A program made the translations under genes and the position numbers. Under the pieces are notes generated by a model that did not search any database, was not told the origin of the DNA, and saw only the letters and a list, made by a program, of their open reading frames with translations. Shown one piece after another: positions 53,322 to 63,592 of a DNA stretch of 64,000 bases; within the stretch, counting starts at the first letter, position 1, and each line of letters starts with the position of its first letter. The DNA comes from Actinocorallia populi (GTDB lineage: Bacteria; Actinomycetota; Actinomycetes; Streptosporangiales; Streptosporangiaceae), in the NCBI RefSeq assembly GCF_002995495.1, contig NZ_PVZV01000004.1:682001-746000 (forward strand). Reading direction: 5' to 3'.

Positions 53322-54449
53322 ATGCACACCCTCAGGCCGGCGCTGGCCGACGCCCGGCGGATCGTGGTCAAGGCGGGGTCGTCGTCGCTGACCACCCCGC
53401 AGGGCACCATCGACGGCGACCGCATCGACGCCCTGGTGGACGTGCTCGCCGAGCGGCGCAAGGCCGGGAGCGAGCTCGTCTTCGTCTCGTCCGGCGCCAT
53501 CGCCGCCGGGCTCGGCCCGCTGGGGCTGACCCGGCGCCCGAAGGACCTGGCGACCCAGCAGGCCGCCGCGAGCGTCGGGCAGGGGCTGCTGATGGCGCGC
53601 TACACGTCCTCGTTCCAGCGCTACGGGCTGGGCGTGGGCCAGGTGCTGCTGACGGCCGACGACATGATCCGCCGCGCCCACCACAACAACGCCCAGCGCA
53701 CCCTGCTGGCGCTGCTGCGGCTGGGCATGGTGCCGATCGTCAACGAGAACGACACGGTGGCCACCGACGAGATCCGCTTCGGCGACAACGACCGGCTCGC
53801 CGCGCTGGTCGCCCATCTGGTGCGGGCCGACGCGCTGGTGCTGCTGTCGGACGTCGACGCCCTGTACACCGGCGACCCGAGCCTGCCGGAGTCCCGGAAG
53901 ATCTCCGACGTGCGCTCGGAGGCCGACCTGGCGGGCGTCCGGACGGGTTCGGCCGGCAGCAAGGTCGGCACCGGCGGCATGGTCACCAAGGTCGAGGCCG
54001 CCAGGATCGCCACGGGCGCGGGCGTGCACACCGTGCTGACCGTCGCCTCGGCCGCCGCCCAGGCTCTGGCGGGCGGTGCGGTGGGCACCTACTTCCACCC
54101 CAACGGGCAGCGCCCCTCGACCCGCCGCCTGTGGCTGGCGCACGCCACCACCGGGCAGGGCAAGCTGATCCTGGACGAGGGCGCCGTCCACGCGGTCGTC
54201 CAGCGGCGCAAGTCGCTGCTGCCGGCGGGCGTGACGGGGGTGCGCGGCGACTTCGCCGCCGGCGACCCGGTCGACCTGTGCGGCCCCGACGGGCGGACGG
54301 TCGCCCGCGGCCTGGTGCACTACGACGCCTCCGAGATCCCCGACCTCATGGGCAGGTCCACCCGCTGGCTCGCCCGCGAGCTGGGACCGGAGTACGAACG
54401 CGAGATCATCCACCGGGACGACCTGGTGGTGCTCGACCCGCCGCGCTGA
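53322..54449 (+). CDS. proB: Glutamate 5-kinase
   Basis: A 375-residue enzyme. The amino-acid kinase domain (VVKAGSSSLTT, VSSGAIAAGLGPLG, IVNENDTVATDEIRFGDND, GTGGMVTKVEAA) is followed by a C-terminal PUA domain (about 280-370; GAVHAVVQRRKSLLPAGV). It makes the first, feedback-regulated step of proline synthesis. CAGGAG lies 5 nt before ATG 53322. proA follows 110 nt later. Confidence 0.97.
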   Translation: MHTLRPALADARRIVVKAGSSSLTTPQGTIDGDRIDALVDVLAERRKAGSELVFVSSGAIAAGLGPLGLTRRPKDLATQQAAASVGQGLLMARYTSSFQRYGLGVGQVLLTADDMIRRAHHNNAQRTLLALLRLGMVPIVNENDTVATDEIRFGDNDRLAALVAHLVRADALVLLSDVDALYTGDPSLPESRKISDVRSEADLAGVRTGSAGSKVGTGGMVTKVEAARIATGAGVHTVLTVASAAAQALAGGAVGTYFHPNGQRPSTRRLWLAHATTGQGKLILDEGAVHAVVQRRKSLLPAGVTGVRGDFAAGDPVDLCGPDGRTVARGLVHYDASEIPDLMGRSTRWLARELGPEYEREIIHRDDLVVLDPPR

Positions 54450-54559
54450 GCGGCCGGGCGTAAACACTTCGCGGACGGCGGCGTCCGCGGCCAGAATAGG
54501 GGTCCGGCCGGGCAGGCCGGACGAGGAGCGGTTCCGCGGAGCCGGGAATGGGAGCAGGG

Positions 54560-55825
54560 ATGAGCGAGGGTACGCGCGAGCAGGTTCTGGAGGTGGCGGC
54601 CCGCGGGCGGGCCGCGGCGGCTGACCTCGCTCCGCTGCCGCGCGGCGTCAAGGACGCCGCGCTGCACGCCGTCGCGGACGCGCTCACCGCCCGCTCGGCG
54701 GAGATCCTGAAGGCCAACGCCGTCGACCTGGAGCGCGCGAAGGAGTCCGGCACGCCCGCCTACATGCTGGACAGGCTGGCGCTGTCGGCCGAGCGGGTCG
54801 CGCAGATCGCCGACGCCGTCCGCGAGGTGGCGGGCCTGCCCGACCCGGTCGGTGAGGTCGTGCGCGGCTACACCCTGCCCAACGGCCTGGAGCTGCGTCA
54901 GCTGCGGGTGCCGCTGGGCGTGGTCGGCATCATCTACGAGGGCCGCCCGAACGTGACCGTGGACGCCGCCGCGCTGACGCTCAAGAGCGGCAACGCCGTC
55001 CTGCTGCGCGGTTCCTCCTCGGCCTACGACTCCAACGTCGCGCTGGTGAACGTCATGCGCGACGCGCTGGAGGGCACGGGCGTGCCGGCGGACGCGATCC
55101 AGCTCGTCCCGGGCCGCGACCGCGAGTCGGTCAAGCACCTCATGCGGGCCCGCGGCCTGGTGGACGTGCTCATCCCGCGCGGAGGCACCTCGCTCATCAA
55201 CTCCGTGGTCGAGGAGTCGACGGTCCCCGTCATCGAGACGGGCGTCGGCAACTGCACGGTCTACGTGGACGGCGACGCCGACGTCGAGATGGCGCTGGAC
55301 ATCCTCGTCAACGCCAAGACGCAGCGGCCGTCGGTCTGCAACGCCGCCGAGACGTTCCTGGTGCACAAGGACATCGCGGACGTGTTCGTGCCGCGCGCCC
55401 TGGCGGCGCTCAAGGACAAGGGCGTCACGGTGCACGGCGACGAGCGCATGCGCGCCTACAGCGCCGACGTCGTGGCGGCGACGGAGGAGGACTACCGCGT
55501 CGAGTACCTGTCGCTCGACATCGCCGCGGCCGTCGTCGACTCGCTCGACGACGCGGTCAGGCACATCCGCGCCTACAGCTCCGGCCACACCGAGGCGATC
55601 GTCACCCGGTCCCAGCAGGCCGCCAAGCGGTTCGTCGCGCTGGTGGACTCCGCGGCCGTCGCGGTCAACGCCTCCACCCGGTTCACCGACGGCGGGGAGT
55701 TCGGGTTCGGCGCCGAGATCGGCATCTCCACCCAGAAGCTGCACGCGCGCGGACCGATGGGCCTGCCCGAGCTGACCTCCACCAAGTACGTCTTCACCGG
55801 CGAGGGTCACCTGCGCGGCGTTTGA
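54560..55825 (+). CDS. proA: Gamma-glutamyl phosphate reductase
   Basis: A 421-residue aldehyde-dehydrogenase-fold enzyme with NADP-binding [34 protein letters not shown] and catalytic Cys in [10 protein letters not shown]. It reduces the ProB product to the semialdehyde that cyclises towards proline. ATG 54560 is chosen because GGGAGCAGGG lies directly before it; an in-frame ATG 12 nt earlier has no ribosome site. Confidence 0.96.
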   Translation: MSEGTREQVLEVAARGRAAAADLAPLPRGVKDAALHAVADALTARSAEILKANAVDLERAKESGTPAYMLDRLALSAERVAQIADAVREVAGLPDPVGEVVRGYTLPNGLELRQLRVPLGVVGIIYEGRPNVTVDAAALTLKSGNAVLLRGSSSAYDSNVALVNVMRDALEGTGVPADAIQLVPGRDRESVKHLMRARGLVDVLIPRGGTSLINSVVEESTVPVIETGVGNCTVYVDGDADVEMALDILVNAKTQRPSVCNAAETFLVHKDIADVFVPRALAALKDKGVTVHGDERMRAYSADVVAATEEDYRVEYLSLDIAAAVVDSLDDAVRHIRAYSSGHTEAIVTRSQQAAKRFVALVDSAAVAVNASTRFTDGGEFGFGAEIGISTQKLHARGPMGLPELTSTKYVFTGEGHLRGV

Positions 55826-55826
55826 G

Positions 55827-55880
55827 TGTGACATCCCGGTTATTGATGTCACAGACGGGGCTGTGGTCTCATAAGCTGTT
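55827..55880 (+). promoter_or_regulatory. Palindrome and leaderless promoter of the metallophosphoesterase gene
   Basis: TGTGACATC and GATGTCACA form a perfect 9-bp inverted repeat with a 9-nt spacer (55827-55853), 2 nt after the proA stop. CATAAG (55870-55875) is a -10 candidate whose start point would coincide with the GTG at 55881. The right arm overlaps the -35 position. It may be an operator, a proA terminator, or both; the spacing is too wide for a Crp site. Confidence 0.45.
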
Positions 55881-57617
55881 GTGACCCGCGACACGCCTTC
55901 TGAGGCCACCCCCCGTGCGCTTCCCCGCCGCAATCTGCTCAAGGGCGTTGCGTTCGGCGCGCTCACCTCGGGCCTGGCCGCCTTCCCCGGCCGGTCCGCC
56001 GCCGCGCCCGCGCTGCGCGGCACCGTCGAGGGCACCACGCTCGTCCGCACCCTCAAGCTCGGCAAGCCGGGCAGAGGCGGCTACCGCAAGGTGGTCGCCG
56101 GTCCCGGCGAACCCCACATCGTGCGCGACGACCTGGGCGGTGCCGCGTCCGCCGGACGCGTCTCGAAACGGCGCGAGCTGCTGTCGTTCGTGCACCTCAC
56201 CGACGTGCACGTCATCGACGCGCAGTCGCCGGCCCGTGTGGAGTACGTCGACCGGCTGAGCGATCCCGGCGGCCTCCTGAAGTCCTTCCCCGTCACCGGC
56301 GGCTACCGGCCGCAGGAACTGCTCACCACGCAGGTCGCCGAGTCGATGGTCCGCGCGGTCAACCGCATCGAGCGCGGTCCCGTCCTGGGCGCGCCCCCGG
56401 CGTTCACCATCAACACCGGCGACGCAGCCGACAACGCCCAGTACAACGAGGTCCGCTGGGTCATCGACGTGCTGGACGGCAAGCGCGTGCGCCCGGACTC
56501 CGGAGACCTCGGCCGCTACGAGGGCGTCATGGCCTGGGGGGACCCCCGCTACTGGCACCCGAACGGCGACGACGACCTGCCGAAGGGCAAGTACGGCTTC
56601 CCCACCGTTCCCGGCCTGCTGGAGTCGGCGCACGCCCCGTTCACCGCGACCGGCCTCAAGACGCCGTGGCTGGCCGTCTACGGCAACCACGAGGCGCTCG
56701 TGCAGGGCAACCTGCCGCTGCTGCCGGTCTTCCAGGCGCTGGCCGTCGGCAACGTGAAGATCACCGCTCCGGTGAGCGACGCCGAGCGGCGCGAGGTCGC
56801 GGACATCCTGCGCAAGGGCGACGACGCCGCCATCAAGCGGCTGACCGAGAGCCGGTCGCAGGTCTTCCGCAAGGTCACCCCCGACGCCGGGAGGCGGCTG
56901 CTCTCCCGCGCCGAGGTCATCCGCGAACACGGCACGCACCACGGCTACACCGCCGCGAACCTGAAGGACGGCACCGCCTACTACGCGTTCGACAGGGGAG
57001 TGGTGCGCGGTCTCGTCCTGGACACCTGCAACTCCGCCGGGTACTCCGAAGGCTCCATCGACCGCGCCCAGTTCGCCTGGCTGGAACGCGAACTCGTCCA
57101 GGGCTCCAGCAGCTACCTCGGTGCGGATGGTGAAACCGTCCGCAGGAAGACGGCCGACAGGCTGTTCATCCTGTTCAGCCACCACACCATCGAGACCCTC
57201 ACCAACGGCCTCGGCGGCGGCCGCGTCCTGGGAGGGGAGATCGAGGAACTCCTCCTGCGCTTCCCCAACGTCGTCCTGTGGGTCAACGGCCACACCCACG
57301 TCAACGAGGTCATCCCGCACCGCCGCAAGAGCGGCCCCAAGGGCGGCTTCTGGGAGGTCAGCACCGCCGCGCACATCGACTGGCCGCAGCAGAGCCGCAT
57401 TCTGGAGGTCGCCGACAACCGCGACGGCACCCTGTCGGTCTTCGCCACCGTCCTCGACTCGGCGGCCCCCGCCTCCCACGGCGGCCGCCTCGACGACCCC
57501 GACCGCCTGGCGTCCCTCTCCCGCGAACTGTCCGCCAACGACTGGCAGCCCCACCTCGACGGCTCCGGCAGACCCGAAGACCGCAACGTGGAGCTGCTCC
57601 TCCCGGCTCCGTTCTAG
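55881..57617 (+). CDS. TIGR03767-family secreted metallophosphoesterase
   Basis: A 578-residue protein with a twin-arginine-like signal (R16-R17-NLLKG, hydrophobic stretch, AAAPAL cleavage zone). The calcineurin-type metal motifs are LTDVHVID, INTGDAADN, VYGNHE and WVNGHTHVNE, all intact. It fits TIGR03767 (PPA1498-like) phosphoesterases of actinobacteria; the substrate is unknown. GTG 55881 has no ribosome site, consistent with a leaderless mRNA. It converges on the M48 gene: the two TAG stops overlap in CTAG. Confidence 0.9.
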   Translation: MTRDTPSEATPRALPRRNLLKGVAFGALTSGLAAFPGRSAAAPALRGTVEGTTLVRTLKLGKPGRGGYRKVVAGPGEPHIVRDDLGGAASAGRVSKRRELLSFVHLTDVHVIDAQSPARVEYVDRLSDPGGLLKSFPVTGGYRPQELLTTQVAESMVRAVNRIERGPVLGAPPAFTINTGDAADNAQYNEVRWVIDVLDGKRVRPDSGDLGRYEGVMAWGDPRYWHPNGDDDLPKGKYGFPTVPGLLESAHAPFTATGLKTPWLAVYGNHEALVQGNLPLLPVFQALAVGNVKITAPVSDAERREVADILRKGDDAAIKRLTESRSQVFRKVTPDAGRRLLSRAEVIREHGTHHGYTAANLKDGTAYYAFDRGVVRGLVLDTCNSAGYSEGSIDRAQFAWLERELVQGSSSYLGADGETVRRKTADRLFILFSHHTIETLTNGLGGGRVLGGEIEELLLRFPNVVLWVNGHTHVNEVIPHRRKSGPKGGFWEVSTAAHIDWPQQSRILEVADNRDGTLSVFATVLDSAAPASHGGRLDDPDRLASLSRELSANDWQPHLDGSGRPEDRNVELLLPAPF

Positions 57618-58648
57618 TTCGGGGAGGTGCCGCCGCGGCGGCCCAGGCGGTCGAAGACCGCGCCCGCCAGGTCGGCGGCGCCGCCCGCGACGTCGCGCAC
57701 CTTGCCGACGAACGGGTCGCTGGTCTGCTCCCACGACTCCTTGTAGGTGCGGGCGGTGTTCTTGACCTCCTCGGTGAAGGAGGCGCTGGAGTCGTCCTCG
57801 CGGCGCGGGTAGCGGCCGTCGAGGATGGCCTGGTACTCGCCGGAGAGGTGCCACTTGTGGATCTCGGCGAACCGGATGACGGCGAACGGGTGGCTCTGGC
57901 GCATGAGGTTGAGGAACTTCAGGACCCCGTCGCGCAGGTCACCGGTCTCCTCGTACTCGCGGGCCTGCGCCAGGAACGCCTCGGTTGACATCTCGTGCAG
58001 CCGCGAACCGCCGGCGATCTTCATCAGGGCGCGCTTGACGGCGTCGATGTCCTGGCTCGCCAGCAGGCCCGCGCGGTCGGCCGACAGTTCGGCCTTGCGC
58101 TGCCACTCCTGCAGCCCGATGAGGATCGCGGCGATCGCGACGTTGCCCAGCGGTAGCCACGCCAGCCGGGAGCCGAGCCCGGTGAGGATGAGCGCCATCT
58201 GCCGGTAGACGGCGTGCCCGGACAGCACGTGCCCGACCTCGTGCGCGATGACGTACCGCAGCTCCTCGTCGTCCAGCAGGTCGATGAGCCCGGTGTTCAG
58301 GACGATGAACGGGTTGTCGGTGCCGATGGCCATCGCGTTCGGCTGCGGGTTCTGCACGACGTACAGCTCGGGGACCTTCGGGAGGTCCAGGATGTAGCAG
58401 GCGTCCCGCACCATGTCGTTGATGTTGCGGAACTGGCCGTCGCTGACGCGGACGGTGCCGCCGAGGTACATCAACCTGATGGAGCGCTCGCTGATGAGCC
58501 CGGAGAGCTTGCGCAGCACCACGTCGAAACCGGAGAGGGAGCGCAGCGCGATGAGCGCGGAGCGGTCGAGCGGGTGTTCGTAGGCCCGGGAGGAGATCCC
58601 GGGAAAGCGGACGCGAGCACGATCGGGGGAGTTCGGCATATCGGGCAT
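57614..58648 (-). CDS. M48-family zinc metalloprotease
   Basis: A 344-residue protein with the zinc-binding HEVGH (VIAHEVGHVLSGHAVY), the downstream ELSADRAGLLA glutamate and two weak hydrophobic segments after it (MALILTGLGSRLAWLPLGNVAIAAIL). Residues 1-100 are a soluble front (SERSIRLMYLGGTVRVSD). It resembles HtpX/M48 peptidases that handle membrane or damaged proteins. The C-terminal 60 residues (SASFTEEVKNTARTYKESW) are an amphipathic tail. The start may be ATG 58648 or 58639; neither has a clear ribosome site. Confidence 0.9.
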   Translation of the reverse strand: MPDMPNSPDRARVRFPGISSRAYEHPLDRSALIALRSLSGFDVVLRKLSGLISERSIRLMYLGGTVRVSDGQFRNINDMVRDACYILDLPKVPELYVVQNPQPNAMAIGTDNPFIVLNTGLIDLLDDEELRYVIAHEVGHVLSGHAVYRQMALILTGLGSRLAWLPLGNVAIAAILIGLQEWQRKAELSADRAGLLASQDIDAVKRALMKIAGGSRLHEMSTEAFLAQAREYEETGDLRDGVLKFLNLMRQSHPFAVIRFAEIHKWHLSGEYQAILDGRYPRREDDSSASFTEEVKNTARTYKESWEQTSDPFVGKVRDVAGGAADLAGAVFDRLGRRGGTSPN

Positions 58649-58713
58649 GCTAATCCGACGACCAGGACCCCTGGCCAGGTTCCCGAAAAAGCGGTCACCT
58701 AGGCTTGGTCACC

Positions 58714-59304
58714 ATGAGCGAGCGCCGGGTAGGGATCATGGGCGGCACCTTCGACCCGATCCACCACGGGCACCTCGTCGCGGCCAGTGAGGTGCAGCAC
58801 CTCTTCGGGCTGGACGAGGTGATCTTCGTTCCCACGGGCAGGCCCTGGCAGAAGGCCGACAAGCGGGTCACCGAGGCCGAGGACCGCTACCTCATGACGG
58901 TCATCGCCACCGCCTCCAACCCCGGGTTCCGGGTGAGCCGGGTGGACATCGACCGGGGCGGCCCGACCTACACCCACGACACTCTGCGTGACATGCGCGG
59001 GCTCCTGGGCGCCGAGACCGAGCTCTTCTTCATCACCGGCGCCGACGCCCTGGGGCAGATGCTCACCTGGCGCGACGCCGAGGAGATGTTCAAGCTCGCC
59101 CGCTTCATCGGCTGCACCCGGCCGGGGCACGTGCTGGCCGACCCCGGCCTGCCCGAGGGGCGGGTGAGCCTGGTCGAGGTGCCCGCGCTGGCCATCTCCT
59201 CCACCGAGGTGCGCGACCGCGTGCGGGCCGGGGAGCCCGTCTGGTACCTGGTGCCCGACGGCATCGTGCAGTACATCAACAAGCGGGAGCTCTACCGCGA
59301 CTGA
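58714..59304 (+). CDS. nadD: Nicotinate-nucleotide adenylyltransferase
   Basis: A 196-residue nucleotidyltransferase with [15 protein letters not shown] and the C-terminal [10 protein letters not shown] signature. It makes deamido-NAD from nicotinate mononucleotide and ATP. ATG 58714 is the family start; a TTG three codons earlier is in frame. Its 3' end overlaps the converging GH65 gene by 13 nt. In other actinobacteria it lies between proA and rsfS; here the pair is separated by a phosphoesterase/protease pair and a sugar-phosphorylase pair. Confidence 0.95.
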   Translation: MSERRVGIMGGTFDPIHHGHLVAASEVQHLFGLDEVIFVPTGRPWQKADKRVTEAEDRYLMTVIATASNPGFRVSRVDIDRGGPTYTHDTLRDMRGLLGAETELFFITGADALGQMLTWRDAEEMFKLARFIGCTRPGHVLADPGLPEGRVSLVEVPALAISSTEVRDRVRAGEPVWYLVPDGIVQYINKRELYRD

Positions 59305-61664
59305 TCGCGGTACCGTTCGGGCGCCTGGATCAGGTGGCCGAGCGGGGCGCGTCCGGGCGGCTGCTCCGGGCGGGGCAGCGAGGGCGTCCTGCGCGGGATC
59401 GGCCGCCGCAGCACGTCCCGCAGCAGGTGCTCCTCGCCGTGGTGGAAGATCGTCAGCTCCGGGCCCTCCACCAGCTCGTACGTCGCCTCCTCGGTGTGCA
59501 CCGTCACCTTGATCAGCGAGCCCCGGTAGCGCAGCCGGAACTCCAGCCGCGCCAGCGTCTCGGGGATGCGGGGCGCGAAGCTCGGCAGCCCCCCGCGCCT
59601 GCGCAGCCCGCCGAACCCGGCGACCAGCGCGTTCCACGCACCGGCCAGCGACGCCAGGTGCAGCCCGTCCCTGGTGTTGTGCTCCAGGTCGCGCAGGTCC
59701 ATCAGGGAGGTCTCGGTGAGGTAGTCGTGCGCCAGGTCCAGGTAGCCCACCTCGGCGGCGATGACGGACTGGGTCTGCGCCGACAGGGAGGAGTCCCGCA
59801 CCGTCATCGCCTCGTAGTAGGAGAAGTTGCGCTCCTTCTCCTCGTCGGTGAAGGCGTCGCTGCACAGGTGCATCGCCAGCACGAGGTCCGCCTGCTTGAC
59901 GACCTGCTTGCGGTAGAGGTCGAAGTAGGGGTAGTGCAGCAGCAGCGGGTAGTGCTCGAGCGGCGTGTGCCGGAAGTCCCAGGGCGCGCCGTCGGTGAAA
60001 CCGTCGTTCTGCGGGTGGACGCCCAGCCGGTCGTCGAACGGGATGTGCATCTTGTCGGCGGCGTCGCGCCAGGACGCCGCCTCCTCCGCCGTCACCTCCA
60101 GCCGGTCGGCCTCGTCCGGAAGGGAGAGCACCAGTTCCGCCGCCGCGCGCAGGTTCTTCTGCGCCATGAAGTTCGTGTAGGCGTTGTTGTCCACCACCGC
60201 GGTGTACTCGTCGGGCCCGGTGACGCCGTGGATGCGGAACCTGCCGTCGAGGTCGTGGTGCCCCAGGCCCCGCCACAACCGGGCGGTGTGGACCAGGAGG
60301 TCGACGCCCACCTCGCGGGCGAACTCCATGTCGCCGGTGGCGTCCAGGTAGCGGGTGACGGCGTCGGCGATGTCGGCGTTGATGTGGAACGCCGCGGTGC
60401 CCGCCGGCCAGTACCCCGAGCACTCCCCGCCGCTGATCGTCCGCCACGGGAAGGCCGCGCCCTGCAGGCCCAGCTGCCGGGCGCGGTCCATCGCCTGCGG
60501 GAGCGTGGAGTAGCGCCAGCGCAGCGCGTCCGCCGCCGCGTCGGGCACGGAGTAGGTGAGGGCGGGCAGCACGAACGTCTCGGTGTCCCAGAAGGTGTGG
60601 CCGTCGTACCCCGGGCCCGTCAGCCCCTTGGCCGGGATGATCCGCCGCTCCGCGCGGGCGCCGGCCTGCAGGATGTGGAAGAGGGCGAACCGCACGGCCT
60701 GCTGGACCTCAGGGTCGCCGTCGACCTCCACGTCCGCGCCCCGCCAGAACTCGTCGAGGTAGCCGCGCTGCTCGGCCAGCAGGCCGTCCCAGCCGGTGAG
60801 CTCGGCGCCCGCCAGCGCCGCGGCCACCTGGTCGTGCAGCGCGGGCCGGGAGCGGTGGCTGGACCAGCCGTACGCCACGTACTTCACCAGCGTGAGCCGC
60901 TCGTCCGGCTGGAGCCGGGTCGCCAGCGTGTACCGGCCGATGTCGTCCTCGGCCTCCACGTCGAGCGTGCGCTTGCCCGGCGTCTCGACCTCGTGGCTCA
61001 TCGCCGAGGCCAGCCGCAGCCCGCTGCCCTTGGTCTCGTGCACCAGGACGATGCGGTCGTTGTTGGCCAGGTGCTCCAGGGCGCGCAGCGGGGACTCCAG
61101 GACCGCCGCGGTGCGCGGGTCGGCGCCCAGGAACGGCAGGGGCTCGTTGGCCACCAGCTCGGACTGGATCACCAGCTGCACCTCGGAGTCGACCGGCTCG
61201 AGCTGGTAGCAGATCGCCATGATCGAGCGCTGGGTCAGCGACACCAGCCGGGTGGAGGTCATCCTGATCGAGGGGCCCGCCGGGGAGCACCACTGCATGG
61301 TCCTGGTGAGGGTGCCGGCCCGCAGGTCCAGCACCCGCTCGTGGGAGTCCAGCCGGCCGAACCGCACGTCCAGCGGCTCGTCGTCCACCAGCAGGCGGAT
61401 GATCTTGCCGTTGGTGATGTTGATCAGGGTCTCGCCGGTCTCCGGATAGCCGTAGCCGGCCTCGGCGTAGGGCAGGGGCCGCAGCTCGTACACCGAGTTG
61501 AGGTAGGTGCCGGGCAGCCCGTGCGGCTCGCCCTCGTCGAGGTTGCCGCGCACCCCGATGTGCCCGTTGGACAGGGCGAAGACCGACTCGGTCTGGGCGA
61601 GCCGTTCGAGATCCAGGGTGGTCTCCCTGACCCGCCAGGGGTCGACCTCGTACGGGATGATCAT
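59292..61664 (-). CDS. Glycoside hydrolase family 65 disaccharide phosphorylase
   Basis: A 790-residue GH65 protein. It has the N-terminal beta-sandwich ([31 protein letters not shown]), helical linker and (alpha/alpha)6 catalytic domain with [15 protein letters not shown], the general acid Glu in [19 protein letters not shown], and the phosphate-side [11 protein letters not shown]. It should phosphorolyse an alpha-linked glucobiose (maltose, trehalose or kojibiose) to beta-glucose 1-phosphate and glucose; the exact sugar cannot be read by eye. The start ATG shares a base with the stop of the mutase-like gene upstream. Confidence 0.92.
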   Translation of the reverse strand: MIIPYEVDPWRVRETTLDLERLAQTESVFALSNGHIGVRGNLDEGEPHGLPGTYLNSVYELRPLPYAEAGYGYPETGETLINITNGKIIRLLVDDEPLDVRFGRLDSHERVLDLRAGTLTRTMQWCSPAGPSIRMTSTRLVSLTQRSIMAICYQLEPVDSEVQLVIQSELVANEPLPFLGADPRTAAVLESPLRALEHLANNDRIVLVHETKGSGLRLASAMSHEVETPGKRTLDVEAEDDIGRYTLATRLQPDERLTLVKYVAYGWSSHRSRPALHDQVAAALAGAELTGWDGLLAEQRGYLDEFWRGADVEVDGDPEVQQAVRFALFHILQAGARAERRIIPAKGLTGPGYDGHTFWDTETFVLPALTYSVPDAAADALRWRYSTLPQAMDRARQLGLQGAAFPWRTISGGECSGYWPAGTAAFHINADIADAVTRYLDATGDMEFAREVGVDLLVHTARLWRGLGHHDLDGRFRIHGVTGPDEYTAVVDNNAYTNFMAQKNLRAAAELVLSLPDEADRLEVTAEEAASWRDAADKMHIPFDDRLGVHPQNDGFTDGAPWDFRHTPLEHYPLLLHYPYFDLYRKQVVKQADLVLAMHLCSDAFTDEEKERNFSYYEAMTVRDSSLSAQTQSVIAAEVGYLDLAHDYLTETSLMDLRDLEHNTRDGLHLASLAGAWNALVAGFGGLRRRGGLPSFAPRIPETLARLEFRLRYRGSLIKVTVHTEEATYELVEGPELTIFHHGEEHLLRDVLRRPIPRRTPSLPRPEQPPGRAPLGHLIQAPERYRDQSR

Positions 61665-62395
61665 TATTGCTCCAGCAGCTCCGACAGGTCGGCCACCACC
61701 ACGTCGGCGCCGTGCGCCTTCAGCGCGGGGCCGTGGAAGCCGTCCCGCACCCGGTCGACCCCCACGACGGTGCCGAACCGCCCGGCCCGTCCGGCCTCGA
61801 CCCCGGCGAGGGCGTCCTCGAAGACCGCGCACAGCCCGGCCGGGACGTCGACGGCTGCGGCCCCGGCCAGGAAGGTGTCGGGCTCGGGCTTGCCCGGAAG
61901 CCTGCGCCTGGCGGCGACCACCCCGTCGATCCGGGCGTCGAAGAGGCCGCTGATCCCGGCGGACTGCAGCACCTGGACGGTGTTGGCGCTGGAGGAGACC
62001 ACCGCGGTGCGCAGCCCGGCGGAGCGCACCGCCCGGACGTAGTCCACCGAGCCGGGGAAGACCTGCACGCCGTTCCGGGCGATCAACTCCAGCAGGAGCA
62101 CGTTCTTGCGGGCGGCCAGCCCGTACACGGTGTCGGCCTGCGGCGGGTCGTCGGGCGAACCCTCGGGCAGGCCGATCCCCCGGGAGATCAGGAACGTCCT
62201 GACCCCGTCCTCGCGCCGCCTCCCGTCGACGTACTGCTGGTAGTCCTCGACCGGGTCGAAGGGGGGCTGCCCGCGTGCGGCAAGGAACGCGTCGAACATC
62301 GTCTTCCATGCCGTGTTGTGGACCACGGCGGTGTCCGTGAGGACGCCGTCCAGATCGAACAGGCACGCCTTCGTCGTCTCTGGCAGTCCCAGCAT
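61664..62395 (-). CDS. HAD-family beta-phosphoglucomutase-like hydrolase
   Basis: A 243-residue HAD protein: nucleophile motif DLDGVLTDTA, motif II VSSSANT, Lys/Pro motif GKPEPDTF and motif III VFEDALAGVEAG. The pairing with GH65 makes beta-phosphoglucomutase (beta-glucose 1-phosphate to glucose 6-phosphate) the likely activity, so the two genes form a disaccharide-catabolism operon with TAATG coupling. Start ATG 62395 follows CGGAG; upstream extension in frame is not domain-like. Divergent from rsfS. Confidence 0.9.
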   Translation of the reverse strand: MLGLPETTKACLFDLDGVLTDTAVVHNTAWKTMFDAFLAARGQPPFDPVEDYQQYVDGRRREDGVRTFLISRGIGLPEGSPDDPPQADTVYGLAARKNVLLLELIARNGVQVFPGSVDYVRAVRSAGLRTAVVSSSANTVQVLQSAGISGLFDARIDGVVAARRRLPGKPEPDTFLAGAAAVDVPAGLCAVFEDALAGVEAGRAGRFGTVVGVDRVRDGFHGPALKAHGADVVVADLSELLEQ

Positions 62396-62504
62396 GCTCC
62401 GAGCCCTACCCAGGCCCGGTGGCGTTACTCGTTCGGTGGACGGGGGTCCGGACGGATACGCTGAGAGGCGGCACAGCATCGGCTATGAGAGGGATCACGA
62501 CTTC

Positions 62505-62906
62505 GTGACCGCATCCGAAAGAGCCGTCCAGCTGATCGGGCTCGCCGCAGAAGCGGCGGCCGACAAGCTGGCCGACGACATCATCGCTTACGACGTGAGC
62601 GAGCAGCTGGTGATCACTGACGCCTTCCTGCTCTGCTCCGGCACCAACGACCGGCAGGTCCAGGCCATCGTCGAGGAGGTCGAGAGGCGCCTGCGCGAGG
62701 AGGCCGGGGTCAGACCGGTCCGCCGCGAGGGGCAGCGGGAGGGCCGCTGGATCCTGCTCGACTACGTCGACGTCATCGTCCACGTGCAGCACGAGGAGGA
62801 GCGCTCCTTCTACGCCCTGGAGCGGCTGTGGAAGGACTGCCCCCCGGTCGCGCTGCCCGAGGACATCAACGCCCACATGGCCCAGCGGGCCCGGGGGACC
62901 GCGTGA
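62505..62906 (+). CDS. rsfS: Ribosomal silencing factor RsfS
   Basis: A 133-residue RsfS/YbeB protein: DIIAYDVSEQLVITDAFLLCSGTNDRQVQAI, then GRWILLDYVDVIVHVQHEEERSFYALERLW. It binds L14 and blocks subunit joining when nutrients are low. GTG 62505 is chosen as the family start; a ribosome site is weak (GAGGGATCACGA). It overlaps the phosphatase gene by 4 nt (GTGA). Confidence 0.95.
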   Translation: MTASERAVQLIGLAAEAAADKLADDIIAYDVSEQLVITDAFLLCSGTNDRQVQAIVEEVERRLREEAGVRPVRREGQREGRWILLDYVDVIVHVQHEEERSFYALERLWKDCPPVALPEDINAHMAQRARGTA

Positions 62907-63523
62907 GCCGGCGCAGGCTCGTCCTCTGGCGGCACGGCCGCACCTCCTGGAACATGGAGAACCGCTTCCAGGGCAAGACCGACATCGCCCTCGACGAGGT
63001 GGGCGTCGCCCAGGCCGAGCGCGCGGCCCGGCTGCTGGCCGCGCTCGAACCGACCGCGATCATCGCCTCGCCGCTGCAGCGCGCCGCCCGCACCGCCCAG
63101 GCGCTGGCCGCCCGCACCGGCCTGCCCGTCGCCCACGACCCCGACCTCGTGGAGCGGGACGGCGGCGAGTGGGAGGGCCTCACCGGAGCCGAGATCCGCG
63201 CCCGCTACCCGGCCGAGCACGCCATCTGGCAGCCGCCCGGCGGCGAGACCGGGGCCGAGGTCGCCAAGCGGGTCGGCGGGGCGCTGGAGCGCGCCGTCGA
63301 CGGCCTGGCGGACGGCGGGCTGCTCGTCGTGGCCTCCCACGGCGCGGCCCTGCGGCTGGGCATGTGCCACCTCCTCGGGCTGCCCGAGGAGTTCTGGGAG
63401 CGCATCGGCGGCCTGTCGAACTGCTGCTGGACCGTGCTGGCCGAGGGCCGCCACGGCTGGCGGCTGATCGACCACAATGCCGGAACCCTTCCCGAGCCGG
63501 TGCTCAGCGACGACCGCGCTTAA
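62903..63523 (+). CDS. Histidine phosphatase (phosphoglycerate-mutase-like)
   Basis: A 206-residue member of the histidine phosphatase superfamily: LWRHGRTSWNMENRFQGKTDIALDEVG contains the phospho-accepting His (RHG), with EWEGLT and the second catalytic His in VASHGAALR. It follows rsfS in most actinobacteria. The true substrate could be 3-phosphoglycerate-related or another small phosphate ester; a glycolytic role is doubtful. GTG 62903 is coupled to the rsfS stop. Confidence 0.92.
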   Translation: MSRRRLVLWRHGRTSWNMENRFQGKTDIALDEVGVAQAERAARLLAALEPTAIIASPLQRAARTAQALAARTGLPVAHDPDLVERDGGEWEGLTGAEIRARYPAEHAIWQPPGGETGAEVAKRVGGALERAVDGLADGGLLVVASHGAALRLGMCHLLGLPEEFWERIGGLSNCCWTVLAEGRHGWRLIDHNAGTLPEPVLSDDRA

Positions 63524-63592
63524 CCGGTTCGAACTCCTGTCGGGAGTCCGATACACTGATCGGGCGCTGGGGGATGAAAGTCCACCAGTTGC

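Noticed and set aside
55827-55853. A Crp-type TGTGA...TCACA site.
   Set aside because: The half-sites are separated by 17 nt instead of 6, so Crp would not bind in the normal way; kept only as a general palindrome.
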